Below, one piece after another: positions 52,055 through 59,504 of a stretch of 64,000 nucleotides of DNA. The stretch's first letter is position 1; the number at the start of each line of letters is the position of its first letter. The position numbers and the translations under genes are program-made. The notes beneath the pieces were generated by a model. The model did not search any database, was not told the origin of the DNA, and worked only from the letters and a program-made list of their open reading frames with translations. The stretch lies in NCBI GenBank assembly GCA_002293425.1, contig DBDE01000009.1:6950-70949 (forward strand). Direction: 5' to 3'. This DNA is from Alistipes sp. UBA940 (GTDB lineage Bacteria; Bacteroidota; Bacteroidia; Bacteroidales; Rikenellaceae).

Positions 52055-52887
52055 CCTGTCAACAACTCGATAGCCCTTTTTGCCTCGTCGTCCAACGACA
52101 ACGAACGACGATTGACAAAAAGGGCTATATGATTGTCGATAACGCGGTCGTCCAGCTCGCGGGCGTGCGCCTTAACAAACCCGCGCGAAACGTCGGGGTG
52201 GGCAAAAGCGTACTCGATGCTGTCGCGAAGCACGGCCTCGACGGTGGCAATAATCTCCAAAGGCAATTTTTTCGACGCCACAATAGCCCCCAAAGGCAGC
52301 GGCAACCCACCCGTCGAAGCCTCCCACTCGGCACCCAGATCGGCCACAAGTTCCAGCCCGTGCTCCGCGTAAGTGAACCGACCCTCGTGGATAAGCACAC
52401 CCGCATCGACATCGCCGCGCGCAACCGCCGCCGCAATGTCGGAAAACAACATCGGAACCTTCTTTGTGAACTGCGGAAACAGTCTGTTTAACAATAGATT
52501 GGCCGTGGTGTGGACGCCGGGAATGGCGACGGTTTTTTGCGAAAAGCCAGACGCCAGCAAGGGCTGATGCTTTTTATCAGCCTGCCGCTCGGGGGGGCGG
52601 CTGGCTGACGAGTTTGCAGGCAAACTCGAAACCAACAGCGGTCCATTGCCGAAGCCGAGGGCACTGCCGCTGTCGAGCAACAAATAATCGGAGCAAACAA
52701 GCGGCAACACGGCATAACTCACCTTGCAAACGTCCGCCTCGCCCGCCACAACACACGAATTGAGCTGTTCGATGTCGGCAAACCGAACGTCGAACTCCAA
52801 CCCCCGCAAATCGACACGCCGATTGACAATGCCGTCAAACATAAAAGTGTCGTTAGGGCAGGGCGAAATGGCAAGACTCAACCTCAT
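52042..52887 (-). CDS. mqnD: 1,4-dihydroxy-6-naphthoate synthase (menaquinone, futalosine pathway)
   Basis: 281 aa. MqnD family: begins LSLAISPCPNDTFMFDGIV, then EADVCKVSYAVLPLV, LLDSGSALGFGNGPLLV, IPGVHTTANLLL, and a late GLPLPLGAIVASKKLPLE. It converts cyclic dehypoxanthine futalosine to 1,4-dihydroxy-6-naphthoate. Between GNGPLLV and TVAIPGVHTT there are ~33 residues instead of ~11 in the Thermus homolog as I recall it; this stretch is palindromic at the DNA level. Start overlaps the mqnB stop by 4 bp. The last codons fall in the MITE-like repeat. Confidence 0.92.
   Translation of the reverse strand: MRLSLAISPCPNDTFMFDGIVNRRVDLRGLEFDVRFADIEQLNSCVVAGEADVCKVSYAVLPLVCSDYLLLDSGSALGFGNGPLLVSSLPANSSASRPPERQADKKHQPLLASGFSQKTVAIPGVHTTANLLLNRLFPQFTKKVPMLFSDIAAAVARGDVDAGVLIHEGRFTYAEHGLELVADLGAEWEASTGGLPLPLGAIVASKKLPLEIIATVEAVLRDSIEYAFAHPDVSRGFVKAHARELDDRVIDNHIALFVNRRSLSLDDEAKRAIELLTGELV
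52562..52628. repeat. Palindromic in-frame insert inside mqnD
   Basis: Three nested inverted repeats: GGCTGAT/ATCAGCC (52562-52582), CAGCCtGCCGC/GCGGCtGGCTG (52578-52607, one T-T mismatch) and CGAGTTTGC/GCAAACTCG (52609-52628). Together they span about 67 bp, close to a multiple of three. The encoded residues (ANSSASRPPERQADKKHQ) coincide with the extra segment relative to family members. Confidence 0.75.
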
Positions 52888-53435
52888 AACGATGACAAAA
52901 CAGTAACCAAATCGACGGCCAAATTGCCGGCAGCCAACTCCATACCCGCGGCCGAAATGGCCTCGCCCACACGGTTCGACACCGTGCGCACCTCCACAGC
53001 CCGAACGCCCAACCGCTCACACACCGCAAAAAATGCCGCACCTTCCATATTCTCGATCTCGGCGGCACAAGCGTTCTCGGCGGCAATGCCCCCCGCGCAA
53101 CTCACCGTATTGGAAACCACGCTCCGAAAACCCTCCGGCACCACAGTGGCAAAATAGTCCCTCTGAAAAAGCGGTACAAACCCATCCTCCGACAACCGCC
53201 CCAAATCGCCGACGCGTTCCGACGAAACAACCACCGTCTCGCCCACCCGCAAATCGTCGGAATAACTCCCCGCAATGCCCGCCAACACGGCGACAGATGG
53301 CTTTCGCTCGCACAGCACCTCCGCAACACTCGCCGCGCACTCCGCCATTCCGACACCGCAAATATGGACCGGAATACCCCGAATAGCCGAAGCTTCCCGC
53401 TCAGTGGGCACAAAAACAACCACGCCCCCGCTCAT
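52884..53435 (-). CDS. mqnB: Futalosine hydrolase
   Basis: 183 aa from ATG 53435, which overlaps the Rel stop codon (ATGA). It is a nucleoside-phosphorylase-fold hydrolase: VVVFVPTEREASA, VHICGVGMAECAAS, AVLAGIAGSYSDDLRVGE, and the active-site ENMEGAAFFAVC. MqnB cleaves hypoxanthine from futalosine, the step before MqnC. Immediately followed by mqnD. A longer frame to 53585 would run into the rel coding region. The family is usually ~200 aa. Confidence 0.88.
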   Translation of the reverse strand: MSGGVVVFVPTEREASAIRGIPVHICGVGMAECAASVAEVLCERKPSVAVLAGIAGSYSDDLRVGETVVVSSERVGDLGRLSEDGFVPLFQRDYFATVVPEGFRSVVSNTVSCAGGIAAENACAAEIENMEGAAFFAVCERLGVRAVEVRTVSNRVGEAISAAGMELAAGNLAVDLVTVLSSL

Positions 53436-55255
53436 AACTTCGACCTCCATCTCGCCTGCAAAACCCGATAGGGATAGAGCTCCAACATTCGCGCCGCATT
53501 GGGGCACAACTTGCGATGGACCGTGATCCCGCCCGCCACAGTCACAAACCCAAATACCTCGTCGCCCGGAAGCGGACTGCAACACTTGCCAAACCGATAA
53601 CTCATATCGACGCTCTGGTCGTCGATCACCAAAACGTCGTCGGCGGCAGTCTCGGCAGGACGAGGCACAGGCGGCAAATTACGCACCGAAACGTACTCAT
53701 CACCGCAAAGATGGCGCACCAACACCTCCTTCACCTCGGCAATATCGACACTCCCGTCGGCTATCCTGCCATAGAGTTCCGTGCCCGTCCGGAGTTTATA
53801 ATGCTTGCAAAGGGCCGTCACCGCATCGTCGATGGCGATGGAGAGTTTCCAATTTTTGATCTTGCGTTGCAACTCCTCGCGACCCAGATTGGCCGCCCGG
53901 GCCTCCGCCTCGCGCATATAAGCGCGGATTTTGCTCTTCGCACGAGAGGTCTTGACGATGCCGAGCCAATCGGCCTTGGGCCGCTGATTGCGCGAAGTGA
54001 GAATCTCCACCCGATCGCCATTGTGCAACGAGTGGCGGATAGTGACATTCTTGCCATTGACCTTTCCACCAATGCACGAAGCCCCGACAAGCGTGTGGAT
54101 ATGGAAAGCGAAATCGAGCACCGTCGCCCCCTCGCCCAACCGCATCAAATCGCCCTCGGGCGTGAACACAAAAACCTCACCCCCCGCCGACCGCTCCGTG
54201 ACTCCCTTATAGCGCCAATGGGCCGCAATGCCGCGCTCAGCCACCTCGTCCATCCGCCGCGTGCGGATCTGTATCTCCACCCACTTGCCGTCCGGAGTCT
54301 GAACCGTGGTCTGAAGCGACTCATAGCCATTGCTCTTGGGAACGGTTATCCAATCCCTCAATCGCTCGATGTTGGGCTCGTAGAAATCGGTGACAACGGA
54401 ATAAACGCCCCAACAAGCCGGCTTCTCCTCCTCGCGCGGGCAGTCAATGATGATGCGAAGAGCAAAAACGTCGTAAACCTCCTCGAACGGCACCCGCTGC
54501 TTCTGCATCTTGCGCCAAATAGAGTAAACCGATTTGGTGCGACTCTTAATACTATAAACATAGTTTTCGCGCTTCAGCTTCTCCTCCACCGGCACAAGCA
54601 GCTTCTCGATAAGCTTGTCCCTCTCTTTCGAAGTCTCCTCCAACTTGCGGGTGATATGGCGATAATCGTCGGGATGGAGGTACTTCAGCGAGAGGTCTTC
54701 CAGCTCGCTCTTGATATTGTACAACCCCAACTGGTGGGCGATCTTGGAGTAAAGGTTGAGGCTCTCCCAGCTCTTGCGTTCCTGCTTCTCGTGGGGAAAC
54801 ATATCGAGCGTGCGCATCACCTCCAACCGGTCGGCCAGCTTGATCAGGATCACCCGCGGATCGGTGGAGTAACTCATAATCAGCTCACGGATATTGTCGG
54901 CCTGCTCGTCGGCAATCTTGGCGTGAATGCCCGAAATGTTGGTCAGCCCGTCTATCACCAGTCCGACCTCCATCCCGAACTGCTCGCCCACCTCCTTTGA
55001 GGTGAGCAAACCCAGTCTCACCACATCGTGCAGCAAAGTGGCAATGGTGGAATTGCGTCCCAGTCCGATCTCGGAGATGACGATAGCCGCCGTTCCGACA
55101 GAGTGGTCGGCCAACGGCGCGCCGTTATAGCGCGTCATAGGGGCCAGCTTCTCGTCGAGCAAAACAAGGGCACGCCGTATCAACTCGGTGCTTTGGGCAC
55201 TGAACGACGCGGCGGCAAGCGACAAGAAATCGCGATATTTTTCTTCGGCCGTCAC
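53432..55255 (-). CDS. Rel/SpoT-family (p)ppGpp synthetase, hydrolase site degenerate
   Basis: 607 aa from GTG 55255 (VTAEEKYRDFL); an extended frame to 55456 overlaps the divergent promoter. The HD-domain region has ATLLHDVVRLGLLT, where the conserved HDxxED reads HDVVRL, so hydrolysis may be lost. The synthetase region looks intact (YSIKSRTKSVYSIWRKMQ; YDVFALRIII; DWITVPKSNGYESLQTTV; EIQIRTRRMDEVAERGIAAHW). A TGS domain (FTPEGDLMRLGEGATVLDFA) and a C-terminal zinc-finger-like region (RFGKCCSPLPGDE) follow; no ACT domain. First gene of the operon with mqnB and mqnD. Confidence 0.9.
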   Translation of the reverse strand: MTAEEKYRDFLSLAAASFSAQSTELIRRALVLLDEKLAPMTRYNGAPLADHSVGTAAIVISEIGLGRNSTIATLLHDVVRLGLLTSKEVGEQFGMEVGLVIDGLTNISGIHAKIADEQADNIRELIMSYSTDPRVILIKLADRLEVMRTLDMFPHEKQERKSWESLNLYSKIAHQLGLYNIKSELEDLSLKYLHPDDYRHITRKLEETSKERDKLIEKLLVPVEEKLKRENYVYSIKSRTKSVYSIWRKMQKQRVPFEEVYDVFALRIIIDCPREEEKPACWGVYSVVTDFYEPNIERLRDWITVPKSNGYESLQTTVQTPDGKWVEIQIRTRRMDEVAERGIAAHWRYKGVTERSAGGEVFVFTPEGDLMRLGEGATVLDFAFHIHTLVGASCIGGKVNGKNVTIRHSLHNGDRVEILTSRNQRPKADWLGIVKTSRAKSKIRAYMREAEARAANLGREELQRKIKNWKLSIAIDDAVTALCKHYKLRTGTELYGRIADGSVDIAEVKEVLVRHLCGDEYVSVRNLPPVPRPAETAADDVLVIDDQSVDMSYRFGKCCSPLPGDEVFGFVTVAGGITVHRKLCPNAARMLELYPYRVLQARWRSKL

Positions 55256-55279
55256 AGGTGCGAAGTTACGAAAAAAATC

Positions 55280-55287
55280 TATCTTTG
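55280..55287 (+). promoter_or_regulatory. -7 box for the AI-2E-type permease gene
   Basis: TATCTTTG, a perfect TAnnTTTG, 38 bp before the ATG at 55326. It lies in the divergent region with the Rel gene. Confidence 0.65.
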
Positions 55288-55325
55288 TGGCGCAGAGGCA
55301 CAAAAATTGTAATCCGCAGAGCATT

Positions 55326-56378
55326 ATGACAGAGACAAACAACAAAAACAACGCCTGGTTCAGGCAAATGCTTTTCCTGGGCATCCTCATTCTGATGGGT
55401 GCGGTGATGCTCAAACAACTCACCTTTTTTGTGGGATCGTTCCTGGGGGCCGTCACCTTCTACATTGTCTTCCGAAAAACGGTCTTCCGGATGGTCGAAC
55501 GCCACCGTTGGCCGGCGTGGCTCGCCTCGCTGGTTATCGTGCTGGCTATTTGCGCGGTGCTCATCGGGCTGGGTTATCTGGTGTTCGTGCTCTTTGCGGG
55601 CGAGGTGCGCAACGTCGATATGTCGCAAATTCCCGTCATCGTCCACGAAGCGTTGCCCAAGCTGAACGAACTGCTGGGGTTCGAAATAATCCCCGCCGAC
55701 GTGGTGAAAGCAGGTTCCGGATTTGTCTCGAAAGCCGTCGGTGCTATTCTGAATACCACATACAGCTTTGCGGCGAACATATTTATGACCGTCATAATCC
55801 TTTACTTTATGCTCGTCCACGGGCGAAAAATGGAGGCCGGCGTCAGTAAATATGTTCCGTTCACGGGCAAAAGCCGCGAATTGCTGCAAAGCGAAATAAC
55901 ATCGATCATTTACAGCAACGCCGTGGGAATACCCCTGATGATGCTCATTCAATCCATCGCCGCGGCACTCGTCTACTGGCTGTTCGGGCTGCCCAACGTC
56001 GTCTTCTGGGCATTTATGACCGCCATCTGCGGCCTGATCCCGATGGTGGGGACGATAATAGTGAGCGTGCCGCTGGGTATCTGGCTGATCGCGGCGGGCA
56101 ACCTGTGGGGAGGCATAGCGTTGATGCTGTGCGGAGTGCTGGTGATCGCCAACGTCGACAACGGCGCGCGAATAATCCTCAATCAAAAGATAAGCAACAC
56201 CCACCCGTTGATCATCATCTTCGGGGTGATACTCGGCATTCCGCTCTTCGGCTTCTGGGGCATAATCTTCGGGCCGCTGATGATCTCGGTGTTTATGCTG
56301 CTCATCAAGATATATTACACCGAATATCGCCTTATGAACTGCCCCGAGCCCGAAGAGAAGAAGGGAAAGAAAAAATAA
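55326..56378 (+). CDS. AI-2E-family transporter (PerM-like permease)
   Basis: 350 aa from ATG 55326 (MTETNNKNN). About seven membrane segments are visible (LGILILMGAVMLKQL; FVGSFLGAVTFYIVF; LASLVIVLAICAVLI; NIFMTVIILYFML; YWLFGLPNVVFWAFMTAIC; LIPMVGTIIVSVPLGIW). The motif MVGTIIVSVP and terminal FGPLMISVFMLL are typical. A charged tail (PEPEEKKGKKK) ends it. Members include AI-2 exporters and Na+/H+ antiporters, so substrate cannot be assigned. Divergent from rel. Confidence 0.85.
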   Translation: MTETNNKNNAWFRQMLFLGILILMGAVMLKQLTFFVGSFLGAVTFYIVFRKTVFRMVERHRWPAWLASLVIVLAICAVLIGLGYLVFVLFAGEVRNVDMSQIPVIVHEALPKLNELLGFEIIPADVVKAGSGFVSKAVGAILNTTYSFAANIFMTVIILYFMLVHGRKMEAGVSKYVPFTGKSRELLQSEITSIIYSNAVGIPLMMLIQSIAAALVYWLFGLPNVVFWAFMTAICGLIPMVGTIIVSVPLGIWLIAAGNLWGGIALMLCGVLVIANVDNGARIILNQKISNTHPLIIIFGVILGIPLFGFWGIIFGPLMISVFMLLIKIYYTEYRLMNCPEPEEKKGKKK

Positions 56379-56385
56379 ATATTTT

Positions 56386-56414
56386 TTGCTTTCAAAAATT
56401 TTTGCTTACCTTTG
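56386..56414 (+). promoter_or_regulatory. Promoter upstream of rpmH
   Basis: TTG at 56386-56388 (in TTTTTTG), an 18-bp spacer and -7 TACCTTTG (56407-56414). The 164-bp repeat lies between this promoter and rpmH, giving a leader near 200 bases. Confidence 0.6.
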
Positions 56415-56436
56415 TGCCTCGAATCGAAAAATTATT

Positions 56437-56600
56437 AGAGGTTGTTTGGATTTTTCGACCGAGAGGATTTTTGTTTCCGGCCGAGAGATTTTTGCAACCG
56501 ATGAGCGAGACATAGGGGTTCCTATGGCGAGCGAGGCGGTTGGCGAAAAGCGCCGGCCGGAAACGAAAAGACCGAAAGTTGAAAATTTCAAACGAACTCT
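56437..56600 (+). mobile_element. MITE-like 164-bp repeat, copy 2
   Basis: Same length and sequence family as copy 1 (51891-52054) in opposite orientation, with conserved blocks GATTTTTG, CCGGCCGAG, CATAGGG, GGCGAGCGAGGCG and CGAAAAG. The terminal inverted repeats (AGAGGTTGTTTGG / rc AGAGTTCGTTTGAA) are more worn than in copy 1. It sits in the predicted 5' leader of rpmH and can fold on itself. Open frames over it (with GEKxRPETK-type residues) are artefacts of the repeat. Confidence 0.85.
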
Positions 56601-56614
56601 AAAAGCATAAAGAT

Positions 56615-56782
56615 ATGGCAATGAAACGCACGTTCCAGCCCTCGCGCCGGAAAAGGATTAATAAACACGGATTCAGGGAGCGAATGAGCACCCCGAACGG
56701 ACGAAGGGTGCTGGCAGCACGAAGGGCCAAAGGGCGCAAAAAGCTCACCGTGTCCGACGAATCGACGATCAAGGGGTTGTAA
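56615..56782 (+). CDS. rpmH: Ribosomal protein bL34
   Basis: 55 aa from ATG 56615 ([20 protein letters not shown]); ATG 56621 gives the 53-aa form that matches most homologs, so either start is possible. The sequence [29 protein letters not shown] is diagnostic of L34, part of the large ribosomal subunit. It is too short for long-ORF scans. It is followed by a strong terminator and then the RNase P RNA gene. Confidence 0.96.
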   Translation: MAMKRTFQPSRRKRINKHGFRERMSTPNGRRVLAARRAKGRKKLTVSDESTIKGL

Positions 56783-56800
56783 TCTTTACAACCCTTTTTT
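56774..56800 (+). terminator. Terminator of rpmH
   Basis: Stem GGGTTGTAA / TTACAACCC with a 3-nt loop followed by TTTTTT (56795-56800). The stem includes the rpmH stop codon. Confidence 0.9.
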
Positions 56801-56805
56801 ATAAC

Positions 56806-57129
56806 GCATTGGATGGGTGCCTTGTCGCTGTTCCGAAAGGAGCAGAGGAAAGTCCGGGCAACACAGAGCACCGTGCTTCCTAACGGGAAGAGGTTCGAAA
56901 GGGCCTGCACAGCGCAACAGAAAGCAAACCGCTCTGAAAAGAGCAAGGGTGAAACGGCGGGGTAAGAGCCCACCGCACTCGGGTGGCGACATCCGGTGGC
57001 ACGGCGCGGCGACGGGTTGCAAGATCATGTATATCGGCGTATGAAGGGCGGCTCGTCCGATGTCGAAGGGTAGATCGCGCAGATAAATGGCAAGGCACGA
57101 CAGAACCCGGCTTATAGCCCATCCAATGC
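56806..57129 (+). ncRNA. rnpB: RNase P RNA
   Basis: Ends pair as GCATTGGATGGG (56806-) with CCCATCCAATGC (-57129), the P1 helix. Conserved bacterial type A core elements are present: GAGGAAAGTCCGGGC in CR-I, AGAGCC-containing J regions, and CAGAACCCGGCTTATAG near the 3' end. About 324 nt. It is the catalytic RNA that matures tRNA 5' ends. The T-run TATTTTTTG after the 3' end fits termination, inside the convergent rsmG 3' end. Confidence 0.95.
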
Positions 57130-57728
57130 TATTTTTTGAAATAAACAACCTTTTTTGTCTCGAAAAACGGCTCGTCGAACTGTATGTCGAAGAGCTCATA
57201 CTTCCGGCCGGTTTCGGCCAACTCTGCCGTCAAATCGCCGCCTTTAAGAAGCAACCAACCCTTTCGGGTTTTAGGTAAAGTCCACTCTATCAGCGTCTTA
57301 GCCGGAGCCACCGCACGGCTCACCACCCAATCGAAACGACCTTCCACATTCTCCGCCCTTGCGTTTACGGCTGTCAAATTGTCCAGCCCCAAAACCTCTG
57401 AAACCTGTTCGACCACCCGGATCTTCTTGCCTATCGAATCCACCGCGGTGACGTGCGCCTCGGGAAACATAATAGCCAGCGGAATAGCCGGAAAGCCGCC
57501 GCCCGTACCTATATCGAGAATTTTTCGTGATAAGCGGGCATCGAGACCATCCAAAACCTTGGCAATAGAGAGCGAATGGAGGACATGTCGGGTCATCAGT
57601 TCGTCGATGTCGCGGCGCGAAACGACATTAATGCGCTCGTTCCACTGCCGATAAAGCTCCGGCAAAGCCGCAAACCGCTCCCTTTGCAAAAGCGTCAAGT
57701 CGGGAAAATATCGAACAATATCCCCCAT
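57129..57728 (-). CDS. rsmG: 16S rRNA (guanine-527-N7) methyltransferase
   Basis: 199 aa from ATG 57728, coupled to the sigma-factor stop (TGATG). GidB/RsmG family: an N-terminal helical part (LYRQWNERINVVSRRDIDEL; RHVLHSLSIAKVL), then the SAM-binding core ILDIGTGGGFPAIPLAI, DSIGKKIRVV, and VVSRAVAPAKTLIEWTLP. It methylates G527 of 16S rRNA. Convergent with rnpB with shared ends. Length is standard. Confidence 0.94.
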   Translation of the reverse strand: MGDIVRYFPDLTLLQRERFAALPELYRQWNERINVVSRRDIDELMTRHVLHSLSIAKVLDGLDARLSRKILDIGTGGGFPAIPLAIMFPEAHVTAVDSIGKKIRVVEQVSEVLGLDNLTAVNARAENVEGRFDWVVSRAVAPAKTLIEWTLPKTRKGWLLLKGGDLTAELAETGRKYELFDIQFDEPFFETKKVVYFKK

Positions 57729-58303
57729 CAAACACCGCCCCCGATAAGCCCCTCCAACTGCGTCCGGGCACGATGAATGCGCGTCTTGACCGTGCCCAGC
57801 GGAACCTTCAACTCGTCCGAGATCTCCTCATAGCTCAAATCCTTATAAAACCGGAGCTCGATCAGGTTGCGATACTTGGGCGACAACCGCTCCAACACCA
57901 CCTCCAACTGCGCCCGACGCTCACCCCTCAATATCTTCTCCTCCGGATCGGGCATAGTCGAAGCAGGCTGGCGTACCAACTCGCCACACGAACCGTCGTC
58001 GATCGACAAATCGTCGCGCCGCTTGCGAACATAATCTATAAAAGTGTTCCGCGCAATGGTATAAATCCACTGACCGAAGGTATAAACCTTATTATAACTG
58101 TGCAAATTGACATAAGCCTTGATGAAGATGTCCTGGATCAAATCGTCCGTATCGCCGGCATTGCCGCCCATCCGCTGCAAATAAATCCGCCGCAGCGACG
58201 AAGCATAACGGTCGAACAAGTGCTCGAAAGCGTGACCATCGCCCCCAAGCACCATCTCCACCAGCGAAGAATCCCCCGCAACGATATATCGCTCTATCTC
58301 CAT
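57728..58303 (-). CDS. ECF-type sigma factor (SigW-like)
   Basis: 191 aa. Region 2 (FEHLFDRYASSLRRIYLQRM; DDLIQDIFIKAYVNLHSYN; FGQWIYTIARNTFIDYVRKR) and region 4 (LERLSPKYRNLIELRFYKDL; YEEISDELKVPLGTVKTRIH). Its start lies within the end of the glycosyltransferase gene (10 bp overlap) and its stop is coupled to rsmG. No anti-sigma gene is adjacent. The operon glycosyltransferase / sigma / rsmG is leftward. Confidence 0.92.
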   Translation of the reverse strand: MEIERYIVAGDSSLVEMVLGGDGHAFEHLFDRYASSLRRIYLQRMGGNAGDTDDLIQDIFIKAYVNLHSYNKVYTFGQWIYTIARNTFIDYVRKRRDDLSIDDGSCGELVRQPASTMPDPEEKILRGERRAQLEVVLERLSPKYRNLIELRFYKDLSYEEISDELKVPLGTVKTRIHRARTQLEGLIGGGV

Positions 58304-59457
58304 ACCTCGCGGATGGGTTTGATGCGGCGCGTGAAAGCCACGAAAATATCGGTCAAAGGTTCGAAAATGTCGTTAATAAAGTAGAAAGGAACCAACCGCC
58401 GTTCGCCCAACCGCTTAGCCAAACGACCCACCTGGATAAGTACCGTGATCAACCGCAAAACAAACAACCCCGCCGCGGCAACCTGCATCTCGAAAGGCAA
58501 CAACACCGCCATAGCCGCCACACCGCCGAAAAACAAAAGGCGGCTAACTCCCTCGAAACAAATGAAAAACCTGGCCCGAAAGGGATAAAACGGAAAAGAG
58601 TGGTTGCGCAATCGGCACTCGTGGAACCACCAACCCAAACCGCCCCAACGCATCTGCCGCACCGTCGCCCGAGGGTGCATAACGACGGAATAGTTGTCGG
58701 CCGTGAGCAACTGCTGCATAAACAAATCGTCCTCGCCCAAATTCAAATTCAAATGACCGAAGCCCTTATGCTCGAAATACAACTCACGCGAAAAGCCCAA
58801 ATTGTGGATCGTTCCGCGATAGGGCCGCCGCAAAATAGCCGACGTGAGGTAAAGCATCGACGAAAACAGTCTCGACGACCGGATTATCTTGTCCGCCAAC
58901 CCCCGCGCAGGCTCGATGCCGCAATAACCGATAACGATCTCGCCTCGCTGAAACCCCTTAGCCATCAAACTCAGCCACCGCTCCGAAACAGGATGGGTGT
59001 CAGGCGTGGTGACAACAACATTGTCATACCGCGCGGCCTTAACGCCGATATTGATGGCCATCTTGGTGCTGATGGGAAACAACGGATGTTGCTTGACGCG
59101 GCTGACACGAAACTTCGACTCCGCCTCGCCGATGACCTCCAACCGCTCGGCAAACTCGTTGTTGCTGCCCACATAAACCACTATCACCTCGTACAGCGGA
59201 TGGTCCTGGCCCATCAACAACGGCAAAGTGTTGTCCACCCAAAGATAGTCGTCGCCCATCACGACCACGACAGAAATGGAAGCCGAACGCTCCTCAGTGC
59301 CCCACGTGCCCATTTTGAACGAAGGCAAGCGGCGGAACAAACCCAAATAATAGCGCATCTGGATGGCGAAAAAAACCAACACCGCCCCGACCAACGCCAA
59401 CCCCCAAACGCCGTAACTCTCCACGGCGAGGTTATAATAGTGTGTAAGAATCTCCAT
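58294..59457 (-). CDS. Family 2 glycosyltransferase, membrane-bound
   Basis: 387 aa from ATG 59457 (MEILTHYYNLAVESYG). An N-terminal membrane segment (VWGLALVGAVLVFFAIQM), a GT-A domain starting ISVVVVMGDDYLWVDNTLPL with a TPDTHPVSERW acidic motif, and an EDDLFMQQL segment as expected for an inverting GT2. The C-terminus has hydrophobic helices (LLFFGGVAAMAVLLPFEM; VAAAGLFVLRLITVLIQV). Likely builds a surface glycan or lipid-linked sugar. Its promoter box TAATTTTG (59474-59467 on minus) ends ~10 bp before the start. Confidence 0.85.
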   Translation of the reverse strand: MEILTHYYNLAVESYGVWGLALVGAVLVFFAIQMRYYLGLFRRLPSFKMGTWGTEERSASISVVVVMGDDYLWVDNTLPLLMGQDHPLYEVIVVYVGSNNEFAERLEVIGEAESKFRVSRVKQHPLFPISTKMAINIGVKAARYDNVVVTTPDTHPVSERWLSLMAKGFQRGEIVIGYCGIEPARGLADKIIRSSRLFSSMLYLTSAILRRPYRGTIHNLGFSRELYFEHKGFGHLNLNLGEDDLFMQQLLTADNYSVVMHPRATVRQMRWGGLGWWFHECRLRNHSFPFYPFRARFFICFEGVSRLLFFGGVAAMAVLLPFEMQVAAAGLFVLRLITVLIQVGRLAKRLGERRLVPFYFINDIFEPLTDIFVAFTRRIKPIREVWR

Positions 59458-59466
59458 AGCAGGTGG

Positions 59467-59495
59467 CAAAATTAGTGAAAAAAATCGTAACTTTG
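59467..59495. promoter_or_regulatory. Interlocked divergent promoter boxes for the glycosyltransferase and tgt
   Basis: Minus-strand TAATTTTG (59467-59474) points left; plus-strand TAACTTTG (59488-59495) points right to tgt at 59505. The whole gap between start codons is 47 bp, so both leaders would be only a few bases long and the two promoters would compete. Confidence 0.6.
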
Positions 59496-59504
59496 CCTCT
59501 CAAA

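Noticed and set aside
52562..52628. Intrinsic terminator within mqnD
   Set aside because: The hairpins lie inside an open, conserved reading frame and are not followed by a T-run in the gene's direction.
53516..55000. 494-codon open frame on the plus strand
   Set aside because: Antisense to the Rel synthetase gene, whose motifs are unmistakable.
56386..56610. 74-codon frame with GEKRRPETK-like residues
   Set aside because: It is produced by the 164-bp repeat; a similar peptide appears in the other copy, so it reflects repeat DNA, not a gene.
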